64,000 bases of DNA from Lactobacillus isalae (lineage in GTDB: Bacteria; Bacillota; Bacilli; Lactobacillales; Lactobacillaceae), in the NCBI RefSeq assembly GCF_947539375.1, contig NZ_OX443569.1, positions 1,302,001 to 1,366,000 on the forward strand. Reading direction: 5' to 3'. Position numbers and translations under genes: made by a program. Each line of letters starts with the position of its first letter. Positions within the stretch are counted from its first letter, which is position 1. Positions 1 through 11,300 of the stretch are shown here, in pieces. A model generated the notes under the pieces. The model was not told the origin of the DNA. It made no database searches and worked only from the letters and a program-made list of their open reading frames with translations.

Positions 1-3000
1 CTCACTCTGACTTAAGGAGTTACTCAAGCTCTCACTCTGACTCAAGCTGTTACTCAAGCTTTCGCTTTGACTCAAGGAGTTACTCAAGCTCTCACTTTGA
101 CTCAAGGAGTTACTCAAGCTCTCACTTTGACTCAAGGAGTTAGACAAGCTTTCACTCTGACTCAAGGAGTTAGATAAGCTTTCACTCTGACTTAAGGAGT
201 TGCTCAAACTCTCACTTTGACTTAGTGAGTTACTCAAGCTCTCGCTTTGACTCAAGGAGTTAGATAAGCTTTCGCTCTGACTTAAGGAGTTAGACAAGCT
301 TTCACTTTGACTCAAGGAGTTAGACAAGCTTTCACTCTGACTTAAGCTGTTACTCAAGCTTTCACTTTGGCTCAAGCTGTTACTCAAACTTTCACTTTGA
401 CTTAAGGAGTTAGATAAGCTCTGACTTTGACTCAAGCTGTTACTCAAGCTTTCACTTTGACTCAAGGAGTTAGATAAGCTTTCGCTCTGACTCAAGCTGT
501 TAGATAAGCTTTCACTCTGACTTAAGGAGTTACTCAAGCTTTCGCTTTGACTCAAGCTGTTGCTTAAGCTCTCGCTTTGACTCAAGGAGTTGCTCAAGCT
601 TTCGCTTTGACTCAAGCTGTTAGATAAGCTTTCGCTCTGACTTAAGGAGTTACTCAAGCTTTCACTTTGACTCAAGGAGTTGCTCAAGCTGTTACTCAAG
701 CTCTCACTTTGACTCAAGCTGTTACTCAAGCTTTCACTCTGACTTAAGCTGTTACTCAAACTCTCACTTTGACTCAAGGAGTTACTCAAGCTTTCACTCT
801 GACTCAAGCTGTTTGACAAGCTTTCACTCTGACTCAATGAGTTACTCAAACTTTCGCTTTGGCTTAAGGAGTTAGACAAGCTTTCACTTTGACTCAAGCT
901 TTCGCTTTGACTCAAGGAGTTACTCAAGCTCTCACTTTGACTCAAGCTGTTACTCAAACTCTCGCTTTGACTCAAGCTGTTACTCAAGCTTTCACTTTGA
1001 CTTAAGGAGTTACTTAAGCTTTCACTTTGACTTAAGGAGTTAGACAAGCTTTCACTTTGACTTAAGCTGTTACTCAAACTCTCACTTTGACTCAAGCTGT
1101 TACTCAAGCTTTCACTCTGACTTAAGCTGTTACTCAAACTCTCACTTTGACTCAAGGAGTTACTCAAGCTTTCGCTTTGACTCAAGGAGTTACTCAAGCT
1201 TTCGCTTTGACTCAAGGAGTTAGACAAGCTCTCGCTCTGACTCAAGGAGTTAGACAAGCTCTCGCTTTGACTCAAGCTGTTACTCAAGCTTTCACTTTGA
1301 CTTAAGGAGTTACTCAAGCTTTCACTCTGACTCAAGCTGTTTGACAAGCTTTCACTCTGACTCAAGGAGTTAGATAAGCTTTCACTCTGACTTAAGGAGT
1401 TACTTAAGCTTTCGCTTTGACTTAAGCTGTTACTCAAACTCTCACTTTGGCTCAAAGAGTTAGACAAGCTTTCACTTTGACTTAAGGAGTTAGACAAGCT
1501 CTCGCTTTGACTCAAGGAGTTAGACAAACTTTCGCTTTGACTCAAGCTGTTACTCAAACTCTCGCTTTGGCTCAAGGAGTTAGATAAGCTCTCGCTTTGA
1601 CTCAAGCTGTTACTCAAACTTTCACTTTGGCTCAAGCTGTTTGACATGCTCTCACTCTGACTCAAGCTGTTACTCAAACTCTCGCTTTGGCTGAGTGAGT
1701 TACTCAAACTCTCACTTTGACTCAAGGAGTTAGATAAGCTCTCGCTCTGGCTCAAGCTGTTACTCAAACTTTCACTTTGACTTAAGGAGTTAGATAAGCT
1801 CTCACTTTGACTCAAGCTGTTACTCAAGCTTTCACTTTGACTCAAGGAGTTAGATAAGCTTTCGCTCTGACTCAAGCTGTTAGATAAGCTTTCACTCTGA
1901 CTTAAGGAGTTACTCAAGCTTTCGCTTTGACTCAAGCTGTTGCTTAAGCTCTCGCTTTGACTCAAGCTGTTACTCAAACTCTCGCTTTGACTCAAGGAGT
2001 TGCTCAAGCTGTTACTCAAGCTCTCACTTTGACTCAATGAGTTGCTCAAGCTCTCACTCTGACTTAAGGAGTTAGATAAGCTCTCGCTTTGACTTAAGGA
2101 GTTACTTAAGCTTTCACTCTGACTCAAGGAATTACTCAAGCTTTCACTTTGGCTCAAGGAGTTGCTCAAGCTCTCGCTTTGACTCAAGCTGTTACTCAAG
2201 CTCTCGCTCTGACTCAAGGAGTTAGACAAGCTTTCACTTTGACTTAAGGAGTTAGACAAACTTTCGCTCTGACTTAAGGAGTTAGATAAGCTCTCGCTCT
2301 GGCTCAAGCTGTTACTCAAACTTTCACTTTGACTTAAGGAGTTAGATAAGCTCTCACTTTGACTCAAGCTGTTACTCAAGCTTTCACTTTGACTCAAGGA
2401 GTTAGATAAGCTTTCGCTCTGACTCAAGCTGTTAGATAAGCTTTCACTCTGACTTAAGGAGTTACTCAAGCTTTCGCTTTGACTCAAGCTGTTGCTTAAG
2501 CTCTCGCTTTGACTCAAGCTGTTACTCAAACTCTCGCTTTGACTCAAGGAGTTACTCAAGCTCTCGCTTTCACTCAAGCTGTTGCTTAAGCTCTCACTCT
2601 GACTTAAGGAGTTAGACAAGCTTTCGCTTTGACTCAAGCTGTTACTCAAACTCTCACTTTGACTCAAGCTGTTACTTAAGCTTTCGCTTTGACTCAAGGA
2701 GTTAGATAAACTCTCACTTTGACTCAAGGAGTTACTCAAGCTTTCACTCTGACTTAAGGAGTTGCTTAAGCTCTCACTCTGACTTAAGGAGTTACTCAAG
2801 CTCTCGCTTTGACTCAAGCTGTTGCTCAAGCTCTCACTCTGACTTAAGGAGTTACTCAAGCTCTCACTCTGACTCAAGCTGTTACTCAAGCTTTCGCTTT
2901 GACTTAAGGAGTTAGACAAGCTTTCACTCTGACTCAAGGAGTTAGATAAGCTTTCACTCTGGCTCAAGCTGTTACTTAAGCTCTCACTTTGACTTAGTGA

Positions 3001-6000
3001 GTTACTCAAGCTCTCGCTTTGACTCAAGGAGTTACTTAAGCTTTCGCTCTGACTCAAGGAGTTAGATAAGCTTTCACTCTGGCTCAAGCTGTTAGATAAG
3101 CTTTCACTCTGACTCAAGCTGTTGCTTAAGCTTTCGCTTTGACTTAAGGAGTTGCTCAAACTCTCGCTTTGACTCAAGGAGTTGGACAATCTCTCACTTT
3201 GACTCAAGGAGTTAGATAAGCTTTCACTCTGGCTCAAGCTGTTACTTAAGCTCTCACTTTGACTTAGTGAGTTACTCAAGCTCTCGCTTTGACTCAAGGA
3301 GTTACTTAAGCTTTCGCTCTGACTCAAGGAGTTAGATAAGCTTTCACTCTGGCTCAAGCTGTTAGACAAGCTTTCACTCTGACTTAAGGAGTTACTCAAG
3401 CTTTCACTTTGACTTAAGGAGTTGCTCAAACTCTCGCTTTGACTCAAGGAGTTAGATAAGCTTTCACTCTGACTCAAGGAATTACTCAAGCTTTCACTTT
3501 GACTCAATGAGTTAGATAAGCTTTCACTCTGGCTCAAGCTGTTAGATAAGCTTTCACTCTGACTCAAGCTGTTGCTTAAGCTTTCGCTTTGACTTAAGGA
3601 GTTGCTTAGGCTTTCACTTTGACTCAAGGAGTTACTCAAGCTCTCACTCTGACTTAAGGAGTTACTTAAGCTTTCGCTTTGACTCAAGGAGTTAGATAAG
3701 CTTTCGCTCTGACTTAAGGAGTTAGATAAGCTCTCGCTTTGACTCAAGCTGTTACTTAAGCTTTCGCTCTGACTTAAGGAGTTAGACAAACTCTCACTTT
3801 GACTCAAGGAGTTAGATAAGCTTTCGCTTTGACTTAAGGAGTTACTTAAGCTCTCACTCTGACTCAAGCTGTTACTCAAGCTTTCGCTTTGACTTAAGGA
3901 GTTAGACAAGCTTTCACTCTGACTCAAGGAGTTAGATAAGCTCTCGCTCTGACTTAAGGAGTTACTCAAGCTTTCACTTTGACTCAAGGAGTTAGACAAA
4001 CTCTCACTTTGACTCAAAGAGTTGGACAAACTCTCGCTTTGACTTAAGGAGTTACTCAAACTCTCACTTTGACTCAAAGAGTTGGACAAGCTCTCACTCT
4101 GACTTAAGGAGTTGCTTAAGCTCTCACTCTGACTTAAGGAGTTACTCAAGCTCTCGCTTTGACTCAAGCTGTTGCTTAAGCTCTCACTCTGACTCAATGA
4201 GTTACTCAAGCTTTCACTCTGACTCAAGGAGTTGCTTAGGCTTTCACTCTGGCTCAAAGAGTTACTCAAGCTCTCGCTCTGACTCAAGCTGTTACTCAAA
4301 CTCTCGCTTTGGCTGAGTGAATTACTCAAGCTCTCACTCTGACTTAAGGAGTTAGACAAGCTCTCACTTTGGCTCAAGGAGTTAGACAAGCTTTCGCTTT
4401 GACTTAAGGAGTTAGACAAACTCTCACTTTGACTCAAGCTGTTACTCAAGCTCTCACTTTGACTCAAGCTGTTGCTCAAACTCTCGCTTTGGCTGAGTGA
4501 GTTACTTAAGCTCTCGCTTTGACTCAAGCTGTTACTCAAGCTTTCGCTCTGACTTAAGGAATTACTCAAGCTCTCACTCTGACTTAAGGAGTTTGACAAG
4601 CTCTCACTTTGACTCAAGCTGTTGCTCAAACTCTCGCTCTGACTTAAGGAGTTACTCAAACTCTCGCTTTCACTCAATGAGTTGGACAAGCTTTCACTCT
4701 GACTCAAGGAGTTAGACAAGCTCTCGCTCTGACTCAAGCTGTTACTTAAGCTCTCACTTTGACTTAGTGAGTTACTCAAGCTCTCGCTTTCACTCAAGGA
4801 GTTACTTAAGCTTTCGCTCTGACTTAAGGAGTTAGACAAGCTTTCACTTTGACTCAAGGAGTTAGACAAACTCTCGCTTTGACTTAAGGAGTTACTCAAA
4901 CTCTCACTTTGACTCAAAGAGTTGGACAAACTCTCACTCTGACTCAAGGAGTTAGATAAACTCTCGCTTTGACTTAAGGAGTTAGACAAGCTTTCACTCT
5001 GACTCAAGGAGTTGCTTAAGCTCTCACTCTGACTTAAGGAGTTACTCAAGCTCTCGCTTTCACTCAAGCTGTTGCTTAAGCTCTCACTCTGACTTAAGGA
5101 GTTACTCAAGCTCTCGCTTTCACTCAAGCTGTTGCTTAAGCTCTCACTCTGACTTAAGGAGTTACTTAAGCTTTCGCTTTGACTCAAGCTGTTACTTAAG
5201 CTCTCGCTTTGTCTTAAGCTTTCGCTCTGACTTAAGGAATTACTCAAGCTCTCACTTTGGCTCAAGCTGTTACTTAAGCTTTCGCTCTGACTCAAGCTGT
5301 TAGATAAGCTTTCACTCTGACTTAAGGAGTTACTCAAGCTCTCACTCGCTGAAACTGAATTACTCAAACTTTTACTTATTGACACTGAGTTGCTTAAACT
5401 CTCACTCAGCGACACTGAGTTACTAATGCTCTCTTTTTGACTTAGGGAACTAGACCTACTTTCACTTAACGAATTACTTAGACTCTTATGTGTACTTACT
5501 GAGTTACTTATACTTTGAGAAATAGCCTTTGACACGGATGTCGATGTACTTGTTGATGTGCTATGTTCATAAGTTGTATATCCGTTATAAATTACTGTTT
5601 TAGTACTATTTTTTACAATATTATTATTTACATTGGCTACGTCTGCAACTGTTCCTAATTGGTCAGGCTCTAATACAGTATTACTACTTGTAACATTAGT
5701 TCCTTGGATAGTCGCTATATTATTTTCAAAATATGGCGAACTTTGACCATCAGCTTGCACATTAGTGTAAGTAGCATGTATCGTATAGACTGCACCACCG
5801 CTATATGCAGCTGCGCCATTATTGTTTAAAGTAACTTTTTGAGGATCATTTATATTAATGGTAGTTGATTGAGAATATGTAGTTGAACTAAAATTAGCCG
5901 CACCATTCATTGTTACAGTAGCACCATTATTAATAGTTACTGTATTATTTATTGATGATCCATAATTATTAAGTGAAATATTAGTTCCGGGAGTATCTAA

Positions 6001-7620
6001 TTTAACTTTAGCATTTTCCCCGATAGAAATTGAATTATTACCACCATTATAATTAGGGGAGTAAATATTATTTGTTGTAGCGCCCTTTATTGCTACTTCT
6101 GTATTCTTCCCAATGGTAATTGTATGAGTTGCATTATTGCCGACAAGTTTAATATCATATTGACAATTATTTCCTCCATCAAGTGTAACATGAGAACCAT
6201 TATCTATAATTAAATTAAAAGATGGAGACAAGAGTGCTGTTCCATGGCCATCATCATTATTAAAACTTGTACTATATGAATTTCCGTTAAAAGTGTAAGA
6301 ATTTACACCAGTAATTGTAGTATTACCAGAAATTTCAAAAGTTTTTAATGGCTTATTCTGATTAGCACGCCCGTTCATAAAATCGTTAACAGTCGTATCA
6401 GCAAATACTGCTGTCCCACCAATTGCATGAACGTTATTATAGATCAATTTTACATTGGAATTATAAAGTATACCATAATCTTTGAGAAATACAGCTCCAT
6501 ACTTATTAGCAGTATAAATATTTGTATTGTTAAAAGTTAAGACCACAGGGGAAGAAGATAAACTCCAATTAGGATTAATATAACTATTTCCAAAGTTAAT
6601 GGTATAACCATTACCATTAACCGTTACACTTCGTGAATTATTCATAACAATGGCGCTAGAAGTGTAATTTCCAAGATCTATATCACCAGTTAAATTAATA
6701 ACGGATGCATTACCATTATTAATTTGGTTATAAAATCCTTGTGCAGTATTTACATTTACTCCATCATTAGTCTGAGCTAATTCAACAAAGGAATTATTTA
6801 AATTTAATTCATAGCTTTGCTTCTTTTTATCGCTTTGAACTTTGTCTACATTAGTAGTTTTAGTAGTGGATGTTTGCAATCCAAATGGCGTCTTTAAATT
6901 TTCATTCAAAAGTTGGTTAGCAGGATATGAAGCATTACTTAATTCCAAACTATTTATAGTAGTATCAGAATTATTAGCTGTAAGGTCCTTAGGAGATTCT
7001 TGGCTTAAAGAATTATCTACTGAGTTCGAACTACTATTTTTAATAAAATTTTTAGAAGTAGAATTTTTAATAGTATGAGATTTTGATGATGTAGTAGTAT
7101 GTCTTTTCCCAGAACTAGAGGTCTCTTTTTCAGAGAGCTTTAAAGAACCGAGAATACTACTCGATTGACTTAAGGATTCAGATATACTATGAGATTGACT
7201 TAAGGATTTAGATAAAATTTGCGAATGGCTTATTGACTGACTCGCAGAAATGGAAGTACTTTGAGAAATCAATAAACTCTTTGAGATAGAAGCTGACATA
7301 CTTTTAGCCTCAGAGTTACTAATACTAAACCCTTTTTCGTTGGACTTACTATTCGGCTTATTTGATATCCCAGTTTGAATACTATCGGCTACAGAACCGA
7401 CAATTTGCGACTTAGGATCTACAGAGGTACGTGCAGCATAAACACGATCATTTGGTAAAATGGTCGCACCCGTTGCACCTGCTCCAATAATTGTCGCCAA
7501 TCCAGCTAATTCTTTAAGATATGCTTTAGGATCATCCTGATCTTCCCTTAATGCATTAGGATCAATGTAATTTTTTTGTTGTTTGCGATTCTTTTTATTT
7601 CTAAAATGTAATCGTCTCAT
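1..7620 (-). CDS. Serine-rich repeat adhesin SRRP1, C-terminus beyond window
   Basis: Partial gene of at least 2540 codons, open to base 1 with no in-frame stop seen. Start ATG at 7618-7620, chosen because AGAGGT lies about 7 nt upstream and because the protein then begins [10 protein letters not shown], matching the neighbouring adhesin. Residues 1-64 form a long basic signal with a Gly-rich hydrophobic stretch (about 38-56) and a VYAA-type cleavage site, as in substrates of SecA2/SecY2. A short Ser-rich part follows, then an Asn/Thr-rich binding region (about 270-680) with many short strands such as [14 protein letters not shown], which I infer to be a beta-solenoid like the pectin-lyase-fold binding regions known from Lactobacillus SRRPs. 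From about residue 690 it is (Ser-X)n, with about 178 decapeptide units. The LPXTG anchor must lie outside the window. It is probably glycosylated by GtfA/GtfB. The family is clear; the ligand is unknown. Confidence 0.9.
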   Translation of the reverse strand, partial: MRRLHFRNKKNRKQQKNYIDPNALREDQDDPKAYLKELAGLATIIGAGATGATILPNDRVYAARTSVDPKSQIVGSVADSIQTGISNKPNSKSNEKGFSISNSEAKSMSASISKSLLISQSTSISASQSISHSQILSKSLSQSHSISESLSQSSSILGSLKLSEKETSSSGKRHTTTSSKSHTIKNSTSKNFIKNSSSNSVDNSLSQESPKDLTANNSDTTINSLELSNASYPANQLLNENLKTPFGLQTSTTKTTNVDKVQSDKKKQSYELNLNNSFVELAQTNDGVNVNTAQGFYNQINNGNASVINLTGDIDLGNYTSSAIVMNNSRSVTVNGNGYTINFGNSYINPNWSLSSSPVVLTFNNTNIYTANKYGAVFLKDYGILYNSNVKLIYNNVHAIGGTAVFADTTVNDFMNGRANQNKPLKTFEISGNTTITGVNSYTFNGNSYSTSFNNDDGHGTALLSPSFNLIIDNGSHVTLDGGNNCQYDIKLVGNNATHTITIGKNTEVAIKGATTNNIYSPNYNGGNNSISIGENAKVKLDTPGTNISLNNYGSSINNTVTINNGATVTMNGAANFSSTTYSQSTTININDPQKVTLNNNGAAAYSGGAVYTIHATYTNVQADGQSSPYFENNIATIQGTNVTSSNTVLEPDQLGTVADVANVNNNIVKNSTKTVIYNGYTTYEHSTSTSTSTSVSKAISQSISNSVSTHKSLSNSLSESRSSSLSQKESISNSVSLSESLSNSVSISKSLSNSVSASESLSNSLSQSESLSNSLSQSESLSNSLSQSESLSNSLSQSESLRQSESLSNSLSQSESLSNSLSQSESLSNSLSESESLSNSLSQSESLSNSLSESESLSNSLSQSESLSNSLSQSESLSNSLSQSESLSNSLSQSESLSNSLSQSESLSNSLSQSESLSNSLSQSESLSNSLSQSESLSNSLSESESLSNSLSQSESLSNSLSQSESLSNSLSQSESLSNSLSESESLSNSLSQSESLSNSLSQSESLSNSLSQSESLSNSLSQSESLSNSLSQSESLSNSLSQSESLSNSLSQSESLSNSLSQSESLSNSLSQSESLSNSLSQSESLSNSLSQSESLSNSLSQSESLSNSLSQSESLSNSLSQSESLSNSLSQSESLSNSLSQSESLSNSLSQSESLSNSLSQSESLSNSLSQSESLSNSLSQSESLSNSLSQSESLSNSLSQSESLSNSLSQSESLSNSLSQSESLSNSLSQSESLSNSLSQSESLSNSLSQSESLSNSLSQSESLSNSLSQSESLSNSLSQSESLSNSLSQSESLSNSLSQSESLSNSLSQSESLSNSLSQSESLSNSLSQSESLSNSLSQSESLSNSLSQSESLSNSLSQSESLSNSLSQSESLSNSLSQSESLSNSLSQSESLSNSLSQSESLSNSLSQSESLSNSLSQSESLSNSLSQSESLSNSLSQSESLSNSLSQSESLSNSLSQSESLSNSLSQSERLSNSLSQSESLSNSLSQSESLSNSLSQSESLSNSLSQSESLSNSLSQSESLSNSLSQSESLSNSLSQSESLSNSLSQSESLSNSLSQSESLSNSLSQSESLSNSLSQSESLSNSLSQSESLSNSLSQSESLSNSLSQSESLSNSLSQSESLSNSLSQSESLSNSLSQSESLSNSLSQSESLSNSLSQSESLSNSLSQSESLSNSLSESESLSNSLSQSESLSNSLSQSESLSNSLSQSESLSNSLSQSESLSNSLSQSESLSNSLSQSESLSNSLSQSESLSNSLSQSESLSNSLSQSESLSNSLSQSESLSNSLSQSESLSNSLSQSESLSNSLSQSESLSNSLSQSESLSNSLSQSESLSNSLSQSESLSNSLSQSESLSNSLSQSESLSNSLSNSLSQSESLSNSLSQSESLSNSLSQSESLSNSLSQSESLSNSLSQSESLSNSLSQSESLSNSLSQSESLSNSLSQSESLSNSLSQSESLSNSLSQSESLSNSLSQSESLSNSLSQSESMSNSLSQSESLSNSLSQSESLSNSLSQSESLSNSLSQSESLSNSLSQSESLSNSLSQSESLSNSLSQSESLSNSLSQSESLSNSLSQSESLSNSLSQSESLSNSLSQSESLSNSLSQSESLSNSLSQSESLSNSLSQSESLSNSLSQSESLSNSLSQSESLSNSLSQSESLSNSLSQSESLSNSLSQSESLSNSLSQSESLSNSLSQSESLSNSLSQSESLSNSLSQSESLSNSLSQSESLSNSLSQSESLSQSESLSNSLSQSESLSNSLSQSESLSNSLSQSESLSNSLSQSESLSNSLSQSESLSNSLSQSESLSNSLSNSLSQSESLSNSLSQSESLSNSLSQSESLSNSLSQSESLSNSLSQSESLSNSLSQSESLSNSLSQSESLSNSLSQSESLSNSLSQSQSLSNSLSQSESLSNSLSQSESLSNSLSQSESLSNSLSQSESLSNSLSQSESLSNSLSQSESLSNSLSQSESLSNSLSQSESLSNSLSQSESLSNSLSQSESLSNSLSQSESLSNSLSQSESLSNSLSQSESLSNSLSQSE
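1724..2001. repeat. Higher-order direct repeat inside SRRP1 array, copy 1
   Basis: This 278-bp block is base-for-base identical to 2276-2553, at an offset of 552 bp. Neighbouring 30-mers normally differ at several synonymous sites, so exact identity over about nine units means a recent segmental duplication. A third copy at 369-586 matches 1749-1966 with one mismatch (position 423). Confidence 0.92.
2276..2553. repeat. Higher-order direct repeat inside SRRP1 array, copy 2
   Basis: Identical to 1724-2001 over 278 bp. The offset of 552 bp equals 18 units plus the 12-bp insertion at about 2010, so that insertion lies in the segment between copies. Confidence 0.92.
2930..3096. repeat. Higher-order direct repeat, matching 3200-3366
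   Basis: A 167-bp block is repeated exactly at 3200-3366, at an offset of 270 bp (nine units). Identity ends at 3097/3367 (T versus C) and starts after 2929/3199. This is a second, independent block duplication in the array. Confidence 0.88.
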
Positions 7621-8012
7621 ACTTTACCTCTACTCCGATATTTGAACCTTTTATAGAAAATTATTACACAATCATATATTTTTAAGTGCCAATATAATAA
7701 CTATGTTTATCTTACACCTAATGTTATTAAATGGAAAACCAAATATAGTAAATGAAAGTAAAATATTATATTTACCTTATTTTGTGATTATAAAAATACA
7801 TCAATCAAAAAATCATATAATTTTTATTGCTACTCTGTATTGAAATTTTGTATTCCAATACTTTCATTAAAGTTAAGTTTAGTTGCTTTTAGTTTAATCT
7901 TTGCTTTATTTTTAAACTATTCATACTCTATCAATTAACTTACTATGTTATAGCTTATCCTGCTGACTAAGTTATTTGAGATCTGTTTTTATCAAAATTA
8001 ACCTACATTGCA
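7621..8012. other. AT-rich spacer upstream of SRRP1
   Basis: Very AT-rich, with stops in all frames and no gene I can recognise. It must hold the SRRP1 promoter unless there is read-through past the terminator at 8257-8297. I could not pick a -35/-10 pair with confidence. The AGAGGT ribosome binding site of SRRP1 is at its left edge. Confidence 0.6.
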
Positions 8013-8151
8013 TTAATTTGGATTAACAAACCACTCATGTGAAATGTCAGGATTAATTACATGAACTTCAATGTTTTTATTATGATAAAGAAGCGATTTA
8101 ATTGTTGTTTCTATCTTATCTATAACTTCCACTTAACACTATTATATTCAT
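8013..8151 (-). pseudogene. Remnant of a GT8-family glycosyltransferase N-terminus
   Basis: On the minus strand an ATG at 8151 opens MNIIVLSGSY. After a one-base frame change the next frame reads DKIETTIKSLLYHNKNIEV and then HVINPDISHEWFVNPN before TAA at 8013-8015. This resembles the first 50 or so residues of GT8 (glycogenin/LPS galactosyltransferase type) proteins: a start strand, then a TIKSLLYHN-like helix, then INPDIS-EWF. The DxD catalytic motif and everything after it are gone. GT8 enzymes of the GtfC kind often accompany SRRP loci and extend the first GlcNAc. The family call rests on motif recognition only. Confidence 0.6.
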
Positions 8152-8256
8152 GACTTTATTATACTTTTCTAAAACTAGCATAGACATTATATCCGCCAAT
8201 GATTTTACTGTTTACAACGTTATTTTAATTATATTAGTTTCATATATTTCTGTATA

Positions 8257-8297
8257 AATAAACCCCTGAAGCTTCACTGAAGTTCCAGGGGTTTATT
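8257..8297 (-). terminator. Terminator of SRRP2
   Basis: A perfect 12-bp stem AATAAACCCCTG/CAGGGGTTTATT lies 18 bp beyond the SRRP2 stop. The minus-strand 3' side runs into TTTATTTAT. Confidence 0.85.
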
Positions 8298-8314
8298 CAT
8301 TTATCTATTTATTT

Positions 8315-11300
8315 TTACTTTTTTCTACGTTTCTTATTGCGTCTAAATCCAAGTAAGCCACCTATAGTTGCTGCAATTGCACCAAGTAATGAAGTTGATC
8401 CTTCTGAAGTACCTGTTTGTGGCAATCTTCTTTGTCTAGTTCCTTTAACATTCATCTTCTTAGTTGGAACGTTTTGAGTTTGACTTCTACGTTGCTTTCC
8501 ATTCTTACCAAAGATAGATTCCGAAGGCTTGGTAGATGGAGTCAAAGTATTATGACTAACAGTTGAAGGAATTGAGATATTTTGTGTAATTGATTCACTT
8601 GACGAATTATTTGAATCAGAATTTTCATAAATACTCTCGCTCATTGTTTGACTTGCCAGGCTTGTTGATTTCAAATCGGAAGCACTTTCGCTCATTCTCT
8701 GACTCAAGGAGTTAGATAAACTCTCGCTTTGACTCAAGCTGTTGCTCAAGCTTTCACTCTGACTCAAAGAGTTGGAGAAGCTCTCACTTTGACTCAAGCT
8801 GTTACTCAAACTCTCACTTTGACTTAAGGAGTTGCTTAGGCTCTCACTCTGACTCAAGGAGTTAGACAAGCTTTCACTCTGACTTAAGGAGTTACTCAAG
8901 CTGTTACTCAAGCTTTCACTTTGGCTCAAGCTGTTACTCAAGCTTTCACTCTGACTTAAAGAGTTACTCAAGCTTTCACTCTGACTCAAGGAGTTAGACA
9001 AACTCTCACTTTGATTTAGTGAGTTACTCAAGCTTTCGCTCTGACTTAAGGAGTTACTCAAGCTTTCACTTTGGCTCAAGCTGTTGCTCAAACTCTCACT
9101 TTGACTCAAGGAGTTACTCAAACTTTCACTCTGACTTAAGGAGTTAGACAAGCTTTCACTCTGACTTAAGGAGTTACTCAAACTCTCACTTTGACTCAAG
9201 CTGTTACTCAAGCTTTCACTTTGACTTAAGCTGTTACTCAAACTTTCGCTTTGACTCAAGGAGTTAGACAAGCTCTCGCTCTGACTCAAGGAGTTACTCA
9301 AGCTCTCACTCTGACTTAAGGAGTTAGATAAGCTTTCGCTTTGACTCAAGGAGTTAGACAAACTCTCACTTTGACTCAAGCTGTTAGACAAGCTTTCGCT
9401 TTGACTCAAGCTGTTACTTAAGCTCTCACTTTGACTTAAGGAGTTAGACAAACTCTCGCTTTGACTCAAGCTGTTGCTCAAACTCTCGCTTTGGCTGAGT
9501 GAATTACTCAAGCTTTCACTCTGACTCAAGCTGTTGCTCAAACTCTCGCTTTGGCTGAGTGAGTTACTTAAGCTTTCGCTTTGACTTAGTGAGTTACTCA
9601 AGCTTTCGCTTTGACTTAGTGAGTTACTCAAGCTTTCGCTCTGACTCAAGGAGTTACTTAAACTTTCACTCTGACTTAAGGAGTTACTTAAGCTTTCGCT
9701 TTGACTCAAGCTGTTGCTCAAACTCTCGCTTTGGCTGAGTGAATTACTCAAGCTTTCACTCTGACTCAAGGAGTTAGACAAACTCTCACTTTGACTCAAG
9801 GAGTTAGATAAGCTTTCACTTTGACTCAAGCTCTCGCTTTGACTCAAGCTGTTACTTAAGCTTTCGCTCTGACTCAAGCTATTAGATAAGCTTTCACTCT
9901 GACTTAAGGAGTTACTCAAGCTTTCACTTTGACTCAAGCCGTTACTCAAACTCTCGCTTTGACTCAAGCTGTTACTTAAGCTTTCGCTCTGACTTAAGGA
10001 ATTACTCAAGCTCTCGCTTTGACTCAAAGAGTTAGACAAGCTCTCACTCTGACTCAAGGAGTTAGACAAACTCTCACTTTGACTTAAGGAGTTAGACAAG
10101 CTTTCGCTCTGACTTAAGGAGTTACTTAAGCTCTCACTCTGACTTAAGCTGTTGCTCAAACTCTTACTTTGGCTCAAAGAGTTACTCAAGCTTTCACTTT
10201 GACTTAAGGAGTTAGACAAGCTCTCGCTTTGACTCAAGCTGTTAGATAAGCTTTCGCTCTGACTCAAGCTGTTACTCAAGCTCTCACTCTGATTCAAGCT
10301 GTTACTTAAGCTTTCGCTTTGACTCAAGCTGTTACTTAAGCTTTCGCTTTGACTCAAGCTGTTACTCAAGCTTTCGCTTTGACTCAAGGAGTTACTCAAG
10401 CTCTCACTCTGACTTAAGCTGTTGCTCAAACTCTCACTTTGGCTCAAAGAGTTACTCAAGCTGTTGCTTTGACTTAAGGAGTTAGACAAGCTTTCACTCT
10501 GACTTAAGCTGTTGCTCAAGCTTTCACTTTGACTCAAGGAGTTACTCAAACTCTCACTTTGACTTAAGGAGTTACTCAAGCTGTTGCTCAAACTCTCGCT
10601 TTGACTCAAGGAGTTAGACAAACTTTCGCTCTGACTTAAGGAGTTACTCAAACTTTCACTTTGACTTAAGGAGTTGCTCAAACTCTCGCTTTGACTTAAT
10701 GAGTTAGACAAGCTCTCACTTTGACTTAAGGAGTTACTTAAGCTTTCGCTCTGGCTCAATGAGTTACTCAAGCTTTCACTTTGGCTTAAGGAGTTACTCA
10801 AACTCTCGCTTTGGCTCAAGGAGTTAGACAAGCTTTTGCTTTGACTCAAGCTGTTGCTCAAGCTCTCGCTTTGACTTAAGGAGTTACTCAAACTCTCGCT
10901 TTGACTCAAGCTGTTAGACAAGCTTTCACTTTGACTCAAGCTGTTGCTCAAGCTTTCACTCTGACTTAAGGAATTACTCAAGCTTTCACTCTGACTCAAG
11001 CTGTTACTCAAGCTCTCGCTTTGACTCAAGGAGTTAGACAAGCTTTCGCTTTGACTCAAGCTGTTGCTCAAACTCTCGCTTTGGCTGAGTGAGTTACTCA
11101 AGCTTTCGCTCTGACTTAAGGAGTTACTTAAACTCTCACTCTGACTTAAGGAGTTACTCAAGCTGTTGCTCAAGCTCTCGCTTTGACTCAAGCTGTTACT
11201 TAAGCTCTCACTTTGACTCAAGGAGTTAGACAAGCTCTCGCTTTGACTCAAGGAGTTAGACAAGCTTTCACTTTGACTTAAGGAGTTACTCAAGCTCTCA

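Larger units (their letters stand above)
1..5340 (-). repeat. 30-bp tandem repeat array of SRRP1 (about 178 units)
   Basis: Each 30-bp unit encodes [10 protein letters not shown] or a close variant, with Ser at every second position. Units differ mainly at synonymous sites: AGC/AGT serine, TTG/TTA leucine, GAG/GAA. Length variants that I could read are plus or minus 12 nt (4 residues), for example near 690, 885 and 2010, so both the frame and the alternate-Ser register are kept. The array runs off the left edge. Confidence 0.97.

Noticed and set aside
4497-4715. Plus-strand open frame in the SRRP1 array
   Set aside because: It is the antisense reading of the repeat, has no ribosome site and is broken by common variants elsewhere in the array.
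1-5340. Regular 30-bp repeats as a CRISPR array
   Set aside because: There are no unique spacers; units are contiguous, vary at synonymous sites and encode an open Ser-rich frame.
7800-8000. Further GT8 coding remnant upstream of SRRP1
   Set aside because: I translated the region by eye in the relevant strand and found no stretch resembling the family; too AT-rich to claim.
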